Shown here piece by piece: positions 31,363 through 40,228 of a stretch of 64,000 bases of DNA. The translations under genes and the position numbers were made by a program. Position 1 is the stretch's first letter. Each line of letters begins with the position of its first letter. The notes below the pieces were generated by a model that was given only the letters and a program-made list of their open reading frames with translations, had not been told where the DNA came from and did no database searches. Source of the DNA: an uncultured Bacteroidota bacterium (GTDB lineage: Bacteria > Bacteroidota > Bacteroidia > Flavobacteriales > Flavobacteriaceae); NCBI GenBank assembly GCA_902619315.1, contig CACNDW010000002.1, positions 108,970-172,969 on the forward strand. The letters are read 5' to 3'.

Positions 31363-33699
31363 GTGAATAATAAACGTGTAGATTACTTAAAAGAGCTTAA
31401 CGAAAACCAGCTTGAGGCTGTTTTACACAAAGATGGTCCACTAATGGTGATTGCTGGTGCCGGATCAGGAAAAACACGTGTTCTAACCTATCGAATAGCC
31501 AACTTAATGCAACAGGGAGTTGATGCTTTTTCTATACTTGCATTGACTTTTACAAACAAAGCCTCCCGAGAAATGAAAGCCCGAATTGCTGAGTTGGTAG
31601 GAGAGGGGGAGGCTAAGAACCTGTGGATGGGTACCTTTCATTCTGTGTTTGCAAGGATTTTGCGTCAAGAAGCTGATAAATTAGGTTTTCCTCGTGATTT
31701 TACTATATATGATACCCAAGATAGCAATCGTTTGATTTCATCTATCATTAAAGAGATGGCGCTGGATAAAGACATTTATAAATATAAACAAATCCGAAAC
31801 CGTATTTCCTCTTTTAAAAATAGTCTGATTACTGTAAAAGCATATCACGATGATATAGAACTACAGGAGGCTGATTCCCTTTCAAGACGACCCAAGTTAG
31901 GAGAGATTTACAAAGAATATGTTGAGCGATGTTTCAAGGCTGGAGCAATGGATTTTGATGATCTACTGCTCAAAACCAATGAGTTATTGAATATGCACCC
32001 CCAAGTATTGGCAAAATATCAAGATCGTTTTCGTTATATACTAGTGGATGAATATCAGGATACGAACCATTCACAGTATTTGATTGTCAGAGCTCTGTCC
32101 GACAAATTTCAGAATATTTGCGTAGTTGGGGATGATGCGCAAAGTATTTATGGTTTCCGAGGGGCTAACATCAACAATATATTGAATTTTCAAAAAGATT
32201 ATCATGGTGTAAAATTATATCGACTGGAGCAAAATTATCGATCCACCAAAAATATAGTTAATGCGGCTAATTCTATTATCAGTCAAAATAAAAATAAGAT
32301 TGAAAAAGTGGTCTGGACCTCCAATATTGAAGGAAGCAAAATCAAATTACAAAGGTGTATTACAGATGCTGACGAGGGAAGGGAAGTAGCCTCCCAAATT
32401 TTTGAACTTAAAATGCAGGAGCAACGCCAAAATAAGGAATTTGCAATACTATATCGAACCAATGCTCAATCGCGAGCAATAGAGGATGCTCTGAGAAAGC
32501 GTGATATTCCTTATCGTATCTACGGGGGGCTATCTTTTTACCAAAGAAAAGAAATTAAGGATCTCTTGGCCTACATGCGCTTGATAGTTAACCCCAAAGA
32601 TGAGGAAAGTCTTAAAAGAGTAATTAACTTCCCCCCAAGGGGAATAGGGCAAGCCACCTTGGACAAATTAATAATCGGGGCCAAAAATAATGGGATCTCC
32701 ATTTTTGAGACAGTTCAAAATGCCCATAAACTGAATCTTTCTATCAATGCAGGAACATTGAAAAAGTTAGAGTCTTTTGCCAATTTAATTTTAAGTCTTC
32801 AAATCGAAAACCAAAATTCTAATGCTTTTGAAATTTCAGATAAAGTAACCAAAAAAAGCGGATTGGTATTGGAATTAAAGAAAGATGGGACACCGGAGGG
32901 AGTTTCAAAGATTGAAAATATTGAGGAGTTACTTAATGGTATTCGGGATTTTGTCGAAGGACAAAAAGAATTGGCAGGGGCTACAGGCAGCTTATCTGAG
33001 TTTTTGGAGGATGTTGCTTTGGCAACTGATTTTGATAACGAAAAGCAAAGCGATTCTGACAGTGTGTATTTAATGACAATTCATCTTTCGAAAGGTCTAG
33101 AGTTTCCAGTGGTATTTATTGTTGGCTTAGAAGAGGACTTATTTCCATCTGCCTTGAGTCTAAACACCCGAAGTGAATTGGAAGAAGAGAGGCGCTTATT
33201 TTATGTTGCCATGACAAGGGCAGAACAAAGATTAGTTTTGACGTATACACTATCACGATATAGATGGGGTAAACTGGTAGATGCAGAGCCCAGTCGTTTT
33301 ATAAAGGAGATTGACGACCATTATATAGAAAATCATATCACCAAGGACGAATATGTTTTTAAACCAATGATTGACAAAGGCATATTCGGAGGCTTTGATC
33401 TACCTAAAAAGCCAGTAATCCAAAAATACCAGGCAACAAAAATTAATACTGCCCCCAGTCAAAATCAATTAGGAAAACTGAGGAAAATAAATAAAATTGA
33501 GAATCCTCAATCCTCTTCTTTGGCTACTCAAATCCAACAATTAGATGAGGGAATGACAGTCGAGCACGACCGCTTTGGCTATGGAAGGGTTATTTCGATT
33601 GAAGGAAAAGGAAGTGATAAAAAAGCTTTGATTGATTTTAAAGGCGTTGGACATAAGCACCTATTATTACGTTTTGCCAAACTTAAAATCAAAAATTAA
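31363..33699 (+). CDS. UvrD/PcrA-type ATP-dependent DNA helicase (GTG start)
   Basis: LNENQLEAV, MVIAGAGSGKTRVLTYRIA, VDEYQDTNHSQY, MTIHLSKGLEFPVVFIVGLEE. Confidence 0.96.
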   Translation: MNNKRVDYLKELNENQLEAVLHKDGPLMVIAGAGSGKTRVLTYRIANLMQQGVDAFSILALTFTNKASREMKARIAELVGEGEAKNLWMGTFHSVFARILRQEADKLGFPRDFTIYDTQDSNRLISSIIKEMALDKDIYKYKQIRNRISSFKNSLITVKAYHDDIELQEADSLSRRPKLGEIYKEYVERCFKAGAMDFDDLLLKTNELLNMHPQVLAKYQDRFRYILVDEYQDTNHSQYLIVRALSDKFQNICVVGDDAQSIYGFRGANINNILNFQKDYHGVKLYRLEQNYRSTKNIVNAANSIISQNKNKIEKVVWTSNIEGSKIKLQRCITDADEGREVASQIFELKMQEQRQNKEFAILYRTNAQSRAIEDALRKRDIPYRIYGGLSFYQRKEIKDLLAYMRLIVNPKDEESLKRVINFPPRGIGQATLDKLIIGAKNNGISIFETVQNAHKLNLSINAGTLKKLESFANLILSLQIENQNSNAFEISDKVTKKSGLVLELKKDGTPEGVSKIENIEELLNGIRDFVEGQKELAGATGSLSEFLEDVALATDFDNEKQSDSDSVYLMTIHLSKGLEFPVVFIVGLEEDLFPSALSLNTRSELEEERRLFYVAMTRAEQRLVLTYTLSRYRWGKLVDAEPSRFIKEIDDHYIENHITKDEYVFKPMIDKGIFGGFDLPKKPVIQKYQATKINTAPSQNQLGKLRKINKIENPQSSSLATQIQQLDEGMTVEHDRFGYGRVISIEGKGSDKKALIDFKGVGHKHLLLRFAKLKIKN

Positions 33700-34316
33700 T
33701 GGCGGAGCGATTAAAATTTTATGAATCAAAACCCAATCTAAAGTTTTTAAAAAAAGCAGCAGATACATTGGACAGGGGAGGGCTAATTATTTATCCAACC
33801 GATACAGTTTATGCACTGGGATGTTTAAGTAATAATATCAACAGCCTTCAACGGTTGGCCAGTATTAAAGAAGTCAAATTAGACAAAGCTCCTTTTAGCT
33901 TATTTATCAGAGATTTTAGTCATTTATCCAAGTACACAAAACCTTTGAATAATTCTACCTTTAAATTATTAAAGCGTTGTTTACCTGGCCCTTACACGTT
34001 TATTCTACCATGTTTAAAACTCCAGAAACCTTTCGAGAAACGTAAATCAATTGGAATTAGAATAGCGAATCATCCAATACTAGAAGGACTGATGGATTTA
34101 CTCAAAGCTCCTTTAATTACATCTTCATTACATGACGTGGATGAAATTCTGGATTATACTACTGACCCAGATTTAATTTATGAACGTTGGGAGAATAATA
34201 TTGACCTTATGCTGGAGGATGGTTTCGGTGGAAATATTCCATCGACTGTGGTTAACTTATGTGGAAATGAGATCGAAATAATAAGACAAGGAAAGGGAGA
34301 CTTAAGTATTTTATAA
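33699..34316 (+). CDS. Sua5/YciO/YrdC family L-threonylcarbamoyladenylate synthase-like protein
   Basis: GGLIIYPTDTVYALGC, LKRCLPGPYTFIL, SIGIRIANHPI; start overlaps the upstream stop by 1 nt (TAATG). Confidence 0.9.
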   Translation: MAERLKFYESKPNLKFLKKAADTLDRGGLIIYPTDTVYALGCLSNNINSLQRLASIKEVKLDKAPFSLFIRDFSHLSKYTKPLNNSTFKLLKRCLPGPYTFILPCLKLQKPFEKRKSIGIRIANHPILEGLMDLLKAPLITSSLHDVDEILDYTTDPDLIYERWENNIDLMLEDGFGGNIPSTVVNLCGNEIEIIRQGKGDLSIL

Positions 34317-34320
34317 AAAA

Positions 34321-34343
34321 AGCACCCGCTTTATAGCGAGTGC
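34321..34343. terminator. bidirectional intrinsic terminator-like hairpin between convergent genes
   Basis: GCACCCGCT-TTAT-AGCGAGTGC, 9-bp stem with one mismatch, preceded by A-run and followed by AT-rich tract. Confidence 0.7.
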
Positions 34344-34373
34344 ATAAAATTATATCATTTAATTTAATTTGTT

Positions 34374-35219
34374 TTATTTCATTCCTTGTTGAATCAAATC
34401 GTAGAACTGATCTAGTTTTGGAAGAACTACTATACGGGTTCTTCTGTTTCTAGCTCTGTTAGCTGCATTGTCGTTGTCCTCTAATGGGATGTAATAGCTC
34501 CTTCCTGCAGCAGTCATTCTCGCAGGACTTACACCAAAGTCGTTTTGTAAAATTCTAACAACAGAAGTGGCGCGCTTGACACTTAAGTCCCAATTGTCTT
34601 CAATTCCTTCTATTTTAATCGGTATATTATCTGTGTGTCCCTCTACCATGAATTCAATTTCAGGCTTATCGTTAACAACCTTAGCAACTTTACCCAAGAC
34701 CTGTTTTGCTTTTTGGGTAACCGTAAAACTTCCGCTTCTAAATAAAAGTTTATCAGAAATGGAGACATAAACGACTCCTTTTTCTACATTGATTTCTATA
34801 TCGTCATCACCCATGTTACCCAAAACACCTTTAAGACTTGTAACCAGTGCTAAAGTTACAGAGTCTTTTTTTGTTACAGCATCTTGCATTGACTGGATTC
34901 TAATGTCTTTTTCTTTCATGCTTTCCAAAGACATCTCAAGATTTTCAGCACCTTTTTGCGAAAGAGTTGTTAAATTTCCAATATTGTTAATCAAGTCTTG
35001 GTTATTGGCTTGAAGGAAATTGACTCTCTCTTGCAAAGAGGCTAAACGGGCTTCTGAAGCTTCCTTTTCTTCATTACAGGTATTCAATTTAATAGTAGCA
35101 GTATCTAACAAACTCTTTGTGTTTTGTTGAAGAGTTTCCAATTCAGTATATTTTTTTGAGGAAACACAAGAAGAAAGAATAGCAGCAGTGACTGTAACGA
35201 TTGCAATATGTTTTTTCAT
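34374..35219 (-). CDS. OmpA-family lipoprotein
   Basis: Lipoprotein signal (AAILSSC), coiled-coil region, C-terminal OmpA domain (FMVEGHTDNIPI...NRARNRRTRIVVLP); start set at MKKHIAIV 35219. Confidence 0.93.
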   Translation of the reverse strand: MKKHIAIVTVTAAILSSCVSSKKYTELETLQQNTKSLLDTATIKLNTCNEEKEASEARLASLQERVNFLQANNQDLINNIGNLTTLSQKGAENLEMSLESMKEKDIRIQSMQDAVTKKDSVTLALVTSLKGVLGNMGDDDIEINVEKGVVYVSISDKLLFRSGSFTVTQKAKQVLGKVAKVVNDKPEIEFMVEGHTDNIPIKIEGIEDNWDLSVKRATSVVRILQNDFGVSPARMTAAGRSYYIPLEDNDNAANRARNRRTRIVVLPKLDQFYDLIQQGMK

Positions 35220-35288
35220 TTTAATTTTTGGAATATTAATTAATACAAGTAAAAATAACATAAAAACCCAGAAAAACACTATTGGAGC

Positions 35289-36269
35289 TCACAAATTCTT
35301 TTTTTTTATAAAAAAATAATTAAACGGTAGGTAAGAAGTTTCATAATATTTTTTGACTAAAATCTTTTTTGGACGCTTTCCTTTTATTTTGCTGTAATTC
35401 TTATAAAATGAGAAATGTGCTTTTATTATAGAAAATGCATTTGAAAAATTAAATTTAATTATAAAAAATAAAATTGCTATTCCATCCCATAATATGCGCT
35501 CTAAAATTCTAAGATTCCTTTTTTCAGATAAATTTTTGAGTAATAGATATAGTGAGTTTCTGAAATTTAGATAAACTTTACTAGGAGAAGGTTTTAAGGT
35601 CCCAGCTCCTAGGTGATATACCTTAGACTTATACAAGGAGAAAACATTTAAATTTTGATTGAATGCTCGCCAACACAAATCAATTTCTTCCATGTGTAAA
35701 AAAAAATCCTCATCTAAACCTCCCAAAGATTTGTAAACATCTTTTCTTATAAAAAAACAGGCGCCACTGGCCCAGAAAATTTTTTTATCCTCGTCATACT
35801 GTCCATGATCCTCCTCTAAGTTATTGAACAACCTTCCCCTACAATATGGATAACCTAAACGATCAATAAATCCTCCTGCTGCTCCTGCATATTCAAACTT
35901 ATTAGGTTCGATCAAACTAAGTATATGAGGTTGAGCAATAACTGTTTTTGGGTTATTTTCAAAATGATCTAATATAGGAGGTAACCATCCAGGTTTAACA
36001 AGAACATCATTATTTAGCAAACAAATGATGTCCTCTTCAATACAATTGATTCCTTTATTATATCCACCTGAATACCCATAATTATTCTCAAGTAAAATAA
36101 TTCTAACAGTTGAGTATTTGTTTTTAACAAAATTTACAGAATTGTCAGTAGATGAATTATCAATAAGGTAAATAGTAGCTTCTGGACTATTATCTATAAC
36201 ATCTTTAAGGAAACGTTTTAAAAGTGTTTCTCCGTTCCAATTCAATATTGCAATGGCAAGGGATTTCAT
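35289..36269 (-). CDS. family 2 glycosyltransferase
   Basis: AILNWNGETLLKRFL, IDNSSTDNS, NNYGYSGGYNKGI, LLNNDVLVKPGWL, FFLHMEEIDLCWRA. Confidence 0.93.
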   Translation of the reverse strand: MKSLAIAILNWNGETLLKRFLKDVIDNSPEATIYLIDNSSTDNSVNFVKNKYSTVRIILLENNYGYSGGYNKGINCIEEDIICLLNNDVLVKPGWLPPILDHFENNPKTVIAQPHILSLIEPNKFEYAGAAGGFIDRLGYPYCRGRLFNNLEEDHGQYDEDKKIFWASGACFFIRKDVYKSLGGLDEDFFLHMEEIDLCWRAFNQNLNVFSLYKSKVYHLGAGTLKPSPSKVYLNFRNSLYLLLKNLSEKRNLRILERILWDGIAILFFIIKFNFSNAFSIIKAHFSFYKNYSKIKGKRPKKILVKKYYETSYLPFNYFFIKKKNL

Positions 36270-36718
36270 TTGTTAGAATTATAAACCGGTAAGTCAGTCA
36301 AAAAATAATACTTTTGTTTTTCAAAATCCATTTTACAAAAAAAGTGATTTAAACCATTAGTAAGCATAAGATAATCACTTTTTAGAACAGTATTGTATCG
36401 AGCGATTTGATCAAATGTGTTTTGACTAATTTTTTTTGTTGGGGCTTTGCACTCGACCAAAAGAAAAATTGTGTGGTCAGGTTTAAATACCACTAAGTCA
36501 TACCTTTTATTTGAACCATTTAGATTCAATTTCTTTTCTACTTGAATAAAGGCTAATGGAATATTTTTTATTTTACTTAAAAAAATTATACAATGCTGAC
36601 GTACCCATTCCTCTGGAGTTAAAATCAACCATTTTTTTCTTATAGGGTCAAGTATATAGGTTTTATTTTCTTTATTTTTAAACGAGAAATCAAATTTTTC
36701 AAAATTGAGTTTATACAT
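36266..36718 (-). CDS. type I restriction HsdR N-terminal-like (HSDR_N) PD-(D/E)xK protein
   Basis: RYDLVVFKPDHTIFLLVECKAP nuclease-fold signature; start revised to ATG 36718 (MYKLNFEKF) because the longer ORF overlaps holA. Confidence 0.82.
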   Translation of the reverse strand: MYKLNFEKFDFSFKNKENKTYILDPIRKKWLILTPEEWVRQHCIIFLSKIKNIPLAFIQVEKKLNLNGSNKRYDLVVFKPDHTIFLLVECKAPTKKISQNTFDQIARYNTVLKSDYLMLTNGLNHFFCKMDFEKQKYYFLTDLPVYNSNK

Positions 36719-36719
36719 G

Positions 36720-36733
36720 ATGCAAAATTGCAT
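36720..36733. repeat. 14-nt palindrome ATGCAAAATTGCAT in divergent intergenic region
   Basis: Perfect inverted repeat ATGCAA-AA-TTGCAT between the HSDR_N gene and holA. Confidence 0.6.
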
Positions 36734-36746
36734 ATAATTTTTCAGG

Positions 36747-37748
36747 ATGCAGGAATTTAATGAGTTAATGTCATCCATTGATAAAGGTGAATACAAACCT
36801 TTCTATCTTTTATCAGGATCTGAGCCATACTTTATTGATAGTATTGAAAATAAAATCACAGATAAAGTAATCCACAAGGCGAGCCGCTCATTCGATTATT
36901 CATTATTTTACGGTAAAGAGGCAGACTCTAATCAAATTATTGAAGCCGCCAAGAGGTTTCCTCTTGTGGGTTCACATCATTTGGTAGTGGTCAGAGAAGC
37001 ACAACATTTAGATAAATCAACTGACCTTATTGCCGAATATCTTTCAAATCCCCAAATGCAAACAATTATCGTTTTCTGCTTTAAGCATAAAGCTTTTGAC
37101 AAAAGAAAGAAACTTTATAAGGCCGCCAGAAAGGTAGGTGTAATAATGGAGACCAAAACTTTGTATGATAATCAAGTAATTCAGTGGATTGGTGATCGGC
37201 TTCATGCAGCTCAATTTAAAATTGATGAAAAGACTCTTCAGTTATTGTTCGAAGCCTTAGGTAATGATTTAAGTAAAATCGAAAAAGAAATTGGTAAGTT
37301 AAAAATTATTTTGGAGGATAATTCCCAAATCACTCCTCAACTTATAGAACAACACGTAGGTTTAAGTAAAGACTATAATAATTTTGAATTATACAAAGCA
37401 GTTGGCAAGCGTGATTTTCTTCAATGTTCCAAAATAGTAAAATACATGGCCGAGAACCCTAAGAACCACCCGCTGCCATTGACCATCTTTGGCCTTTATA
37501 ATTTTTTTAGAAGGGTGCTATTGTATCACAGTTTGGGAGATAAATCAAAAGCAGCTGAACTATTGGGAGTTAGACCTTATTTTATCAAAGACTATGAATA
37601 TGCTTGTAAAAAATTCAGTCTTAAACAATTAATAAAAGCAATTAAACTGACATTAGAGGCTGACCTAAAAAGCAAAGGGGTAGGAATGAAATCAGCTAAC
37701 CAGTATAATATACTTCAAGATCTACTGGTAAAGGTTTTTGCGGCTTAA
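36747..37748 (+). CDS. holA: DNA polymerase III subunit delta
   Basis: FYLLSGSEPYFIDSIENKITD, FEALGNDLSKIEKEIGKL, typical HolA length. Confidence 0.93.
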   Translation: MQEFNELMSSIDKGEYKPFYLLSGSEPYFIDSIENKITDKVIHKASRSFDYSLFYGKEADSNQIIEAAKRFPLVGSHHLVVVREAQHLDKSTDLIAEYLSNPQMQTIIVFCFKHKAFDKRKKLYKAARKVGVIMETKTLYDNQVIQWIGDRLHAAQFKIDEKTLQLLFEALGNDLSKIEKEIGKLKIILEDNSQITPQLIEQHVGLSKDYNNFELYKAVGKRDFLQCSKIVKYMAENPKNHPLPLTIFGLYNFFRRVLLYHSLGDKSKAAELLGVRPYFIKDYEYACKKFSLKQLIKAIKLTLEADLKSKGVGMKSANQYNILQDLLVKVFAA

Positions 37749-37749
37749 A

Positions 37750-40158
37750 TTATAATAAAGGAAACTGATCAGGGTTATTTTCGTGCATTATTTCATAAAC
37801 ACATTCAAATATATCTTCTGATGAGGGTTTTGAGAAATAATCTCCGTCTTCGGCATAAGCGGGGCGGTGTTCTTTTGCTGTAATAAGTTTAGGCTGGCTG
37901 TCCAAAAGGGGGTAGATTTTTTGCTCGTCAAGCAATTGTTGTAATATATAGGCCGACGCCCCACCTGGCATATCCTCGTCTACAATTAATAGTCGGTTTG
38001 TCTTAATTATGCTTTGTCTTATTTCTTTTTCCTTATCAAAAGGAATGAGAGTCTGTATATCTATTACTTCAACACTGATATTATATAAATCTAACTTATT
38101 AGCTGTTTCATAAGCAATGTTAAGTGTGGAACCGTAAGAAATAAGGGTAATATCAGTTCCCTTTTTAAGTATTTCAACTTTTCCAATGGGAAAACAATAT
38201 TCTCCTAGGTTTGAGGGTAGTTTTTCTTTAATGCGGTATCCATTTAGGGGTTCTATAACAATGGCAGGTTGATTAGCCCTCAGTAAAGTATTGTAAAATC
38301 CTGCAGCTTGGGTCATATTCCTCGGCACCAAAAGCTGAACACCTCTTATAAGGTGAATCAAACCGGCCATTGGAGAACCTGAATGCCAAATACCCTCCAA
38401 ACGGTGGCCTCTTGTTCTGATGATCAAAGGTGCCAATTGTCTTCCTTTGGTACGATAACTCAGAGTGGCCAAATCATCACTGATAATTTGGATGCAAAAG
38501 AGTATGTAATCCAAATACTGAATTTCTGCAATGGGTTTTAATCCACGAATCGCCATACCAATGCCTTGTCCTACTATAGTAGCTTCTCTAATTCCGGTGT
38601 CGGCAACCCTTACTTTACCGTATTTGTCTTGTAATCCCTCTAAACCTTGATTGACTCCTCCAATTTTTCCACTGTCTTCGCCAAAAATAATCAATCGATC
38701 CTCGTTATTTAGCAATTTATCAAAATTGTCTCTTAAAATGATTCTTCCGTCCACTTTGGGAGCCTCCAGATTGTATTTTGGGGGAATAATCTTGATATGA
38801 TCAGTACTATTTATGCCCTCGCTATAAAGGTTAGAGGAGTATTTATCCTGGATTGCATCTTTAGTCTCCTTAAACCAATTCTTGAAGGACATTATATTGT
38901 TTATTTTATTTTTGGCCAATATTGGAAATGTCATTCGTGCAGTTGAAACTATATCATGGTAGAAAAGTTCTGTTTTTTGAGTTAAGTTCTTGTAAAGTAT
39001 TCTCAATTCCACATCATTATTGGATTGAGTAACAAAATCCTTCAAAAATTTTTTGAGTTGATCTCTGAGGATTAAAATTGGTTTTTGATAAGCTTTCCAT
39101 GCCTTGTTTTTGGCTTCCTTAACGCTGGTTTTGATATCAGACTCAATTTTATTTAGGGTATATTCATCGGAAATTCCGTTGGAGAGAATCCATTCTCTGA
39201 ACTTTAGGTTACAGTCGTGATTCTTCTCCCAATTAAGTCTCTCCTTTGATTTATACCTTTCATGAGAACCTGAGGTGGAGTGACCGAGTGGCTGAGTAAG
39301 CTCTGTGACATGAATCAAAACAGGGATATGTTTTTCACGGGCAATACTGGAAGCATAGGAATATACCTTTGTCAAGGCAGAATAATCCCATCCCTTGACG
39401 GTCAAAATTTCAATCCCCATATCCTTTTCTCGAGCAAAACCTTCGAGTGCTTTTGAGATACTTTCCTTGGTAGTTTGTTGTTTGTTGTCAACAGAAATAC
39501 CATAATCATCATCCCAAATACTCATTACGATTGGTATTTGTAATACCCCTGCCGCATTGATGGCCTCAAAAAACAATCCCTCACTAGTGCTTCCATTTCC
39601 GATTGTTCCCCATGCAATTTCGTTTCCGTTATTGGAAAATTTATGGGAATTTTTGATTTTTAAGCTCCTATAAATTTTAGAAGCTTGGGCTAAACCAATC
39701 AATCGAGGCATTTGAGCTCCAGTAGAAGAAACATCTGAAACATGATTTTTAGTTTGGGTTTGATCCAGCCAAATCCCATTTTCATCCACCAAAGTATTAG
39801 AAAAATGCCCCACCATTTGTCTACCAGCTGACATGGGTTCATTTTTGATATTTGAATGAGCATAGATGCCCGCAAAAAGCTTTTCTGGATCGAGATGGCC
39901 TTGAGCCATCATTATGGTTTGGTCCCTGTAATATCCAGAACGAATATCACCAGCTTGAAAGAATCGATTGAGGACAATTTGAGGTAACTCTTTTCCATCA
40001 CCAAAAATACCAAAAGTTCCTTTACCACTAAGTACCTCCCTGCGACCAAGTATACTTGTTTGGCGACTAGTAAAAATAACTTGATAATCTTCCAGAATCA
40101 ATTTTTTGTAATCCTCGAAGCTTAGCGTTGAATTGGTTTTTTTATCGTCAATCTTCAT
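37750..40158 (-). CDS. fused alpha/beta thiamine-dependent E1 dehydrogenase (2-oxo acid dehydrogenase E1)
   Basis: Alpha-type half (GNGSTSEGLFFEAINAAGV, IWDDDYGISV) followed by beta-type half (FGEDSGKIGGVNQGLEGLQDKYG, DMPGGASAYILQQL). Confidence 0.92.
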   Translation of the reverse strand: MKIDDKKTNSTLSFEDYKKLILEDYQVIFTSRQTSILGRREVLSGKGTFGIFGDGKELPQIVLNRFFQAGDIRSGYYRDQTIMMAQGHLDPEKLFAGIYAHSNIKNEPMSAGRQMVGHFSNTLVDENGIWLDQTQTKNHVSDVSSTGAQMPRLIGLAQASKIYRSLKIKNSHKFSNNGNEIAWGTIGNGSTSEGLFFEAINAAGVLQIPIVMSIWDDDYGISVDNKQQTTKESISKALEGFAREKDMGIEILTVKGWDYSALTKVYSYASSIAREKHIPVLIHVTELTQPLGHSTSGSHERYKSKERLNWEKNHDCNLKFREWILSNGISDEYTLNKIESDIKTSVKEAKNKAWKAYQKPILILRDQLKKFLKDFVTQSNNDVELRILYKNLTQKTELFYHDIVSTARMTFPILAKNKINNIMSFKNWFKETKDAIQDKYSSNLYSEGINSTDHIKIIPPKYNLEAPKVDGRIILRDNFDKLLNNEDRLIIFGEDSGKIGGVNQGLEGLQDKYGKVRVADTGIREATIVGQGIGMAIRGLKPIAEIQYLDYILFCIQIISDDLATLSYRTKGRQLAPLIIRTRGHRLEGIWHSGSPMAGLIHLIRGVQLLVPRNMTQAAGFYNTLLRANQPAIVIEPLNGYRIKEKLPSNLGEYCFPIGKVEILKKGTDITLISYGSTLNIAYETANKLDLYNISVEVIDIQTLIPFDKEKEIRQSIIKTNRLLIVDEDMPGGASAYILQQLLDEQKIYPLLDSQPKLITAKEHRPAYAEDGDYFSKPSSEDIFECVYEIMHENNPDQFPLL

Positions 40159-40228
40159 TTTGGAGCGTAAATTTACAAAATTTTGATTTGGGATAATTTG
40201 AAGAGCTAATGCAAAAAAACCAGCTATT

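Noticed and set aside
36266-36718. Restriction-modification system around the HsdR-N-like gene
   Set aside because: No methyltransferase, specificity subunit or helicase partner nearby; flanking genes are a glycosyltransferase and holA.
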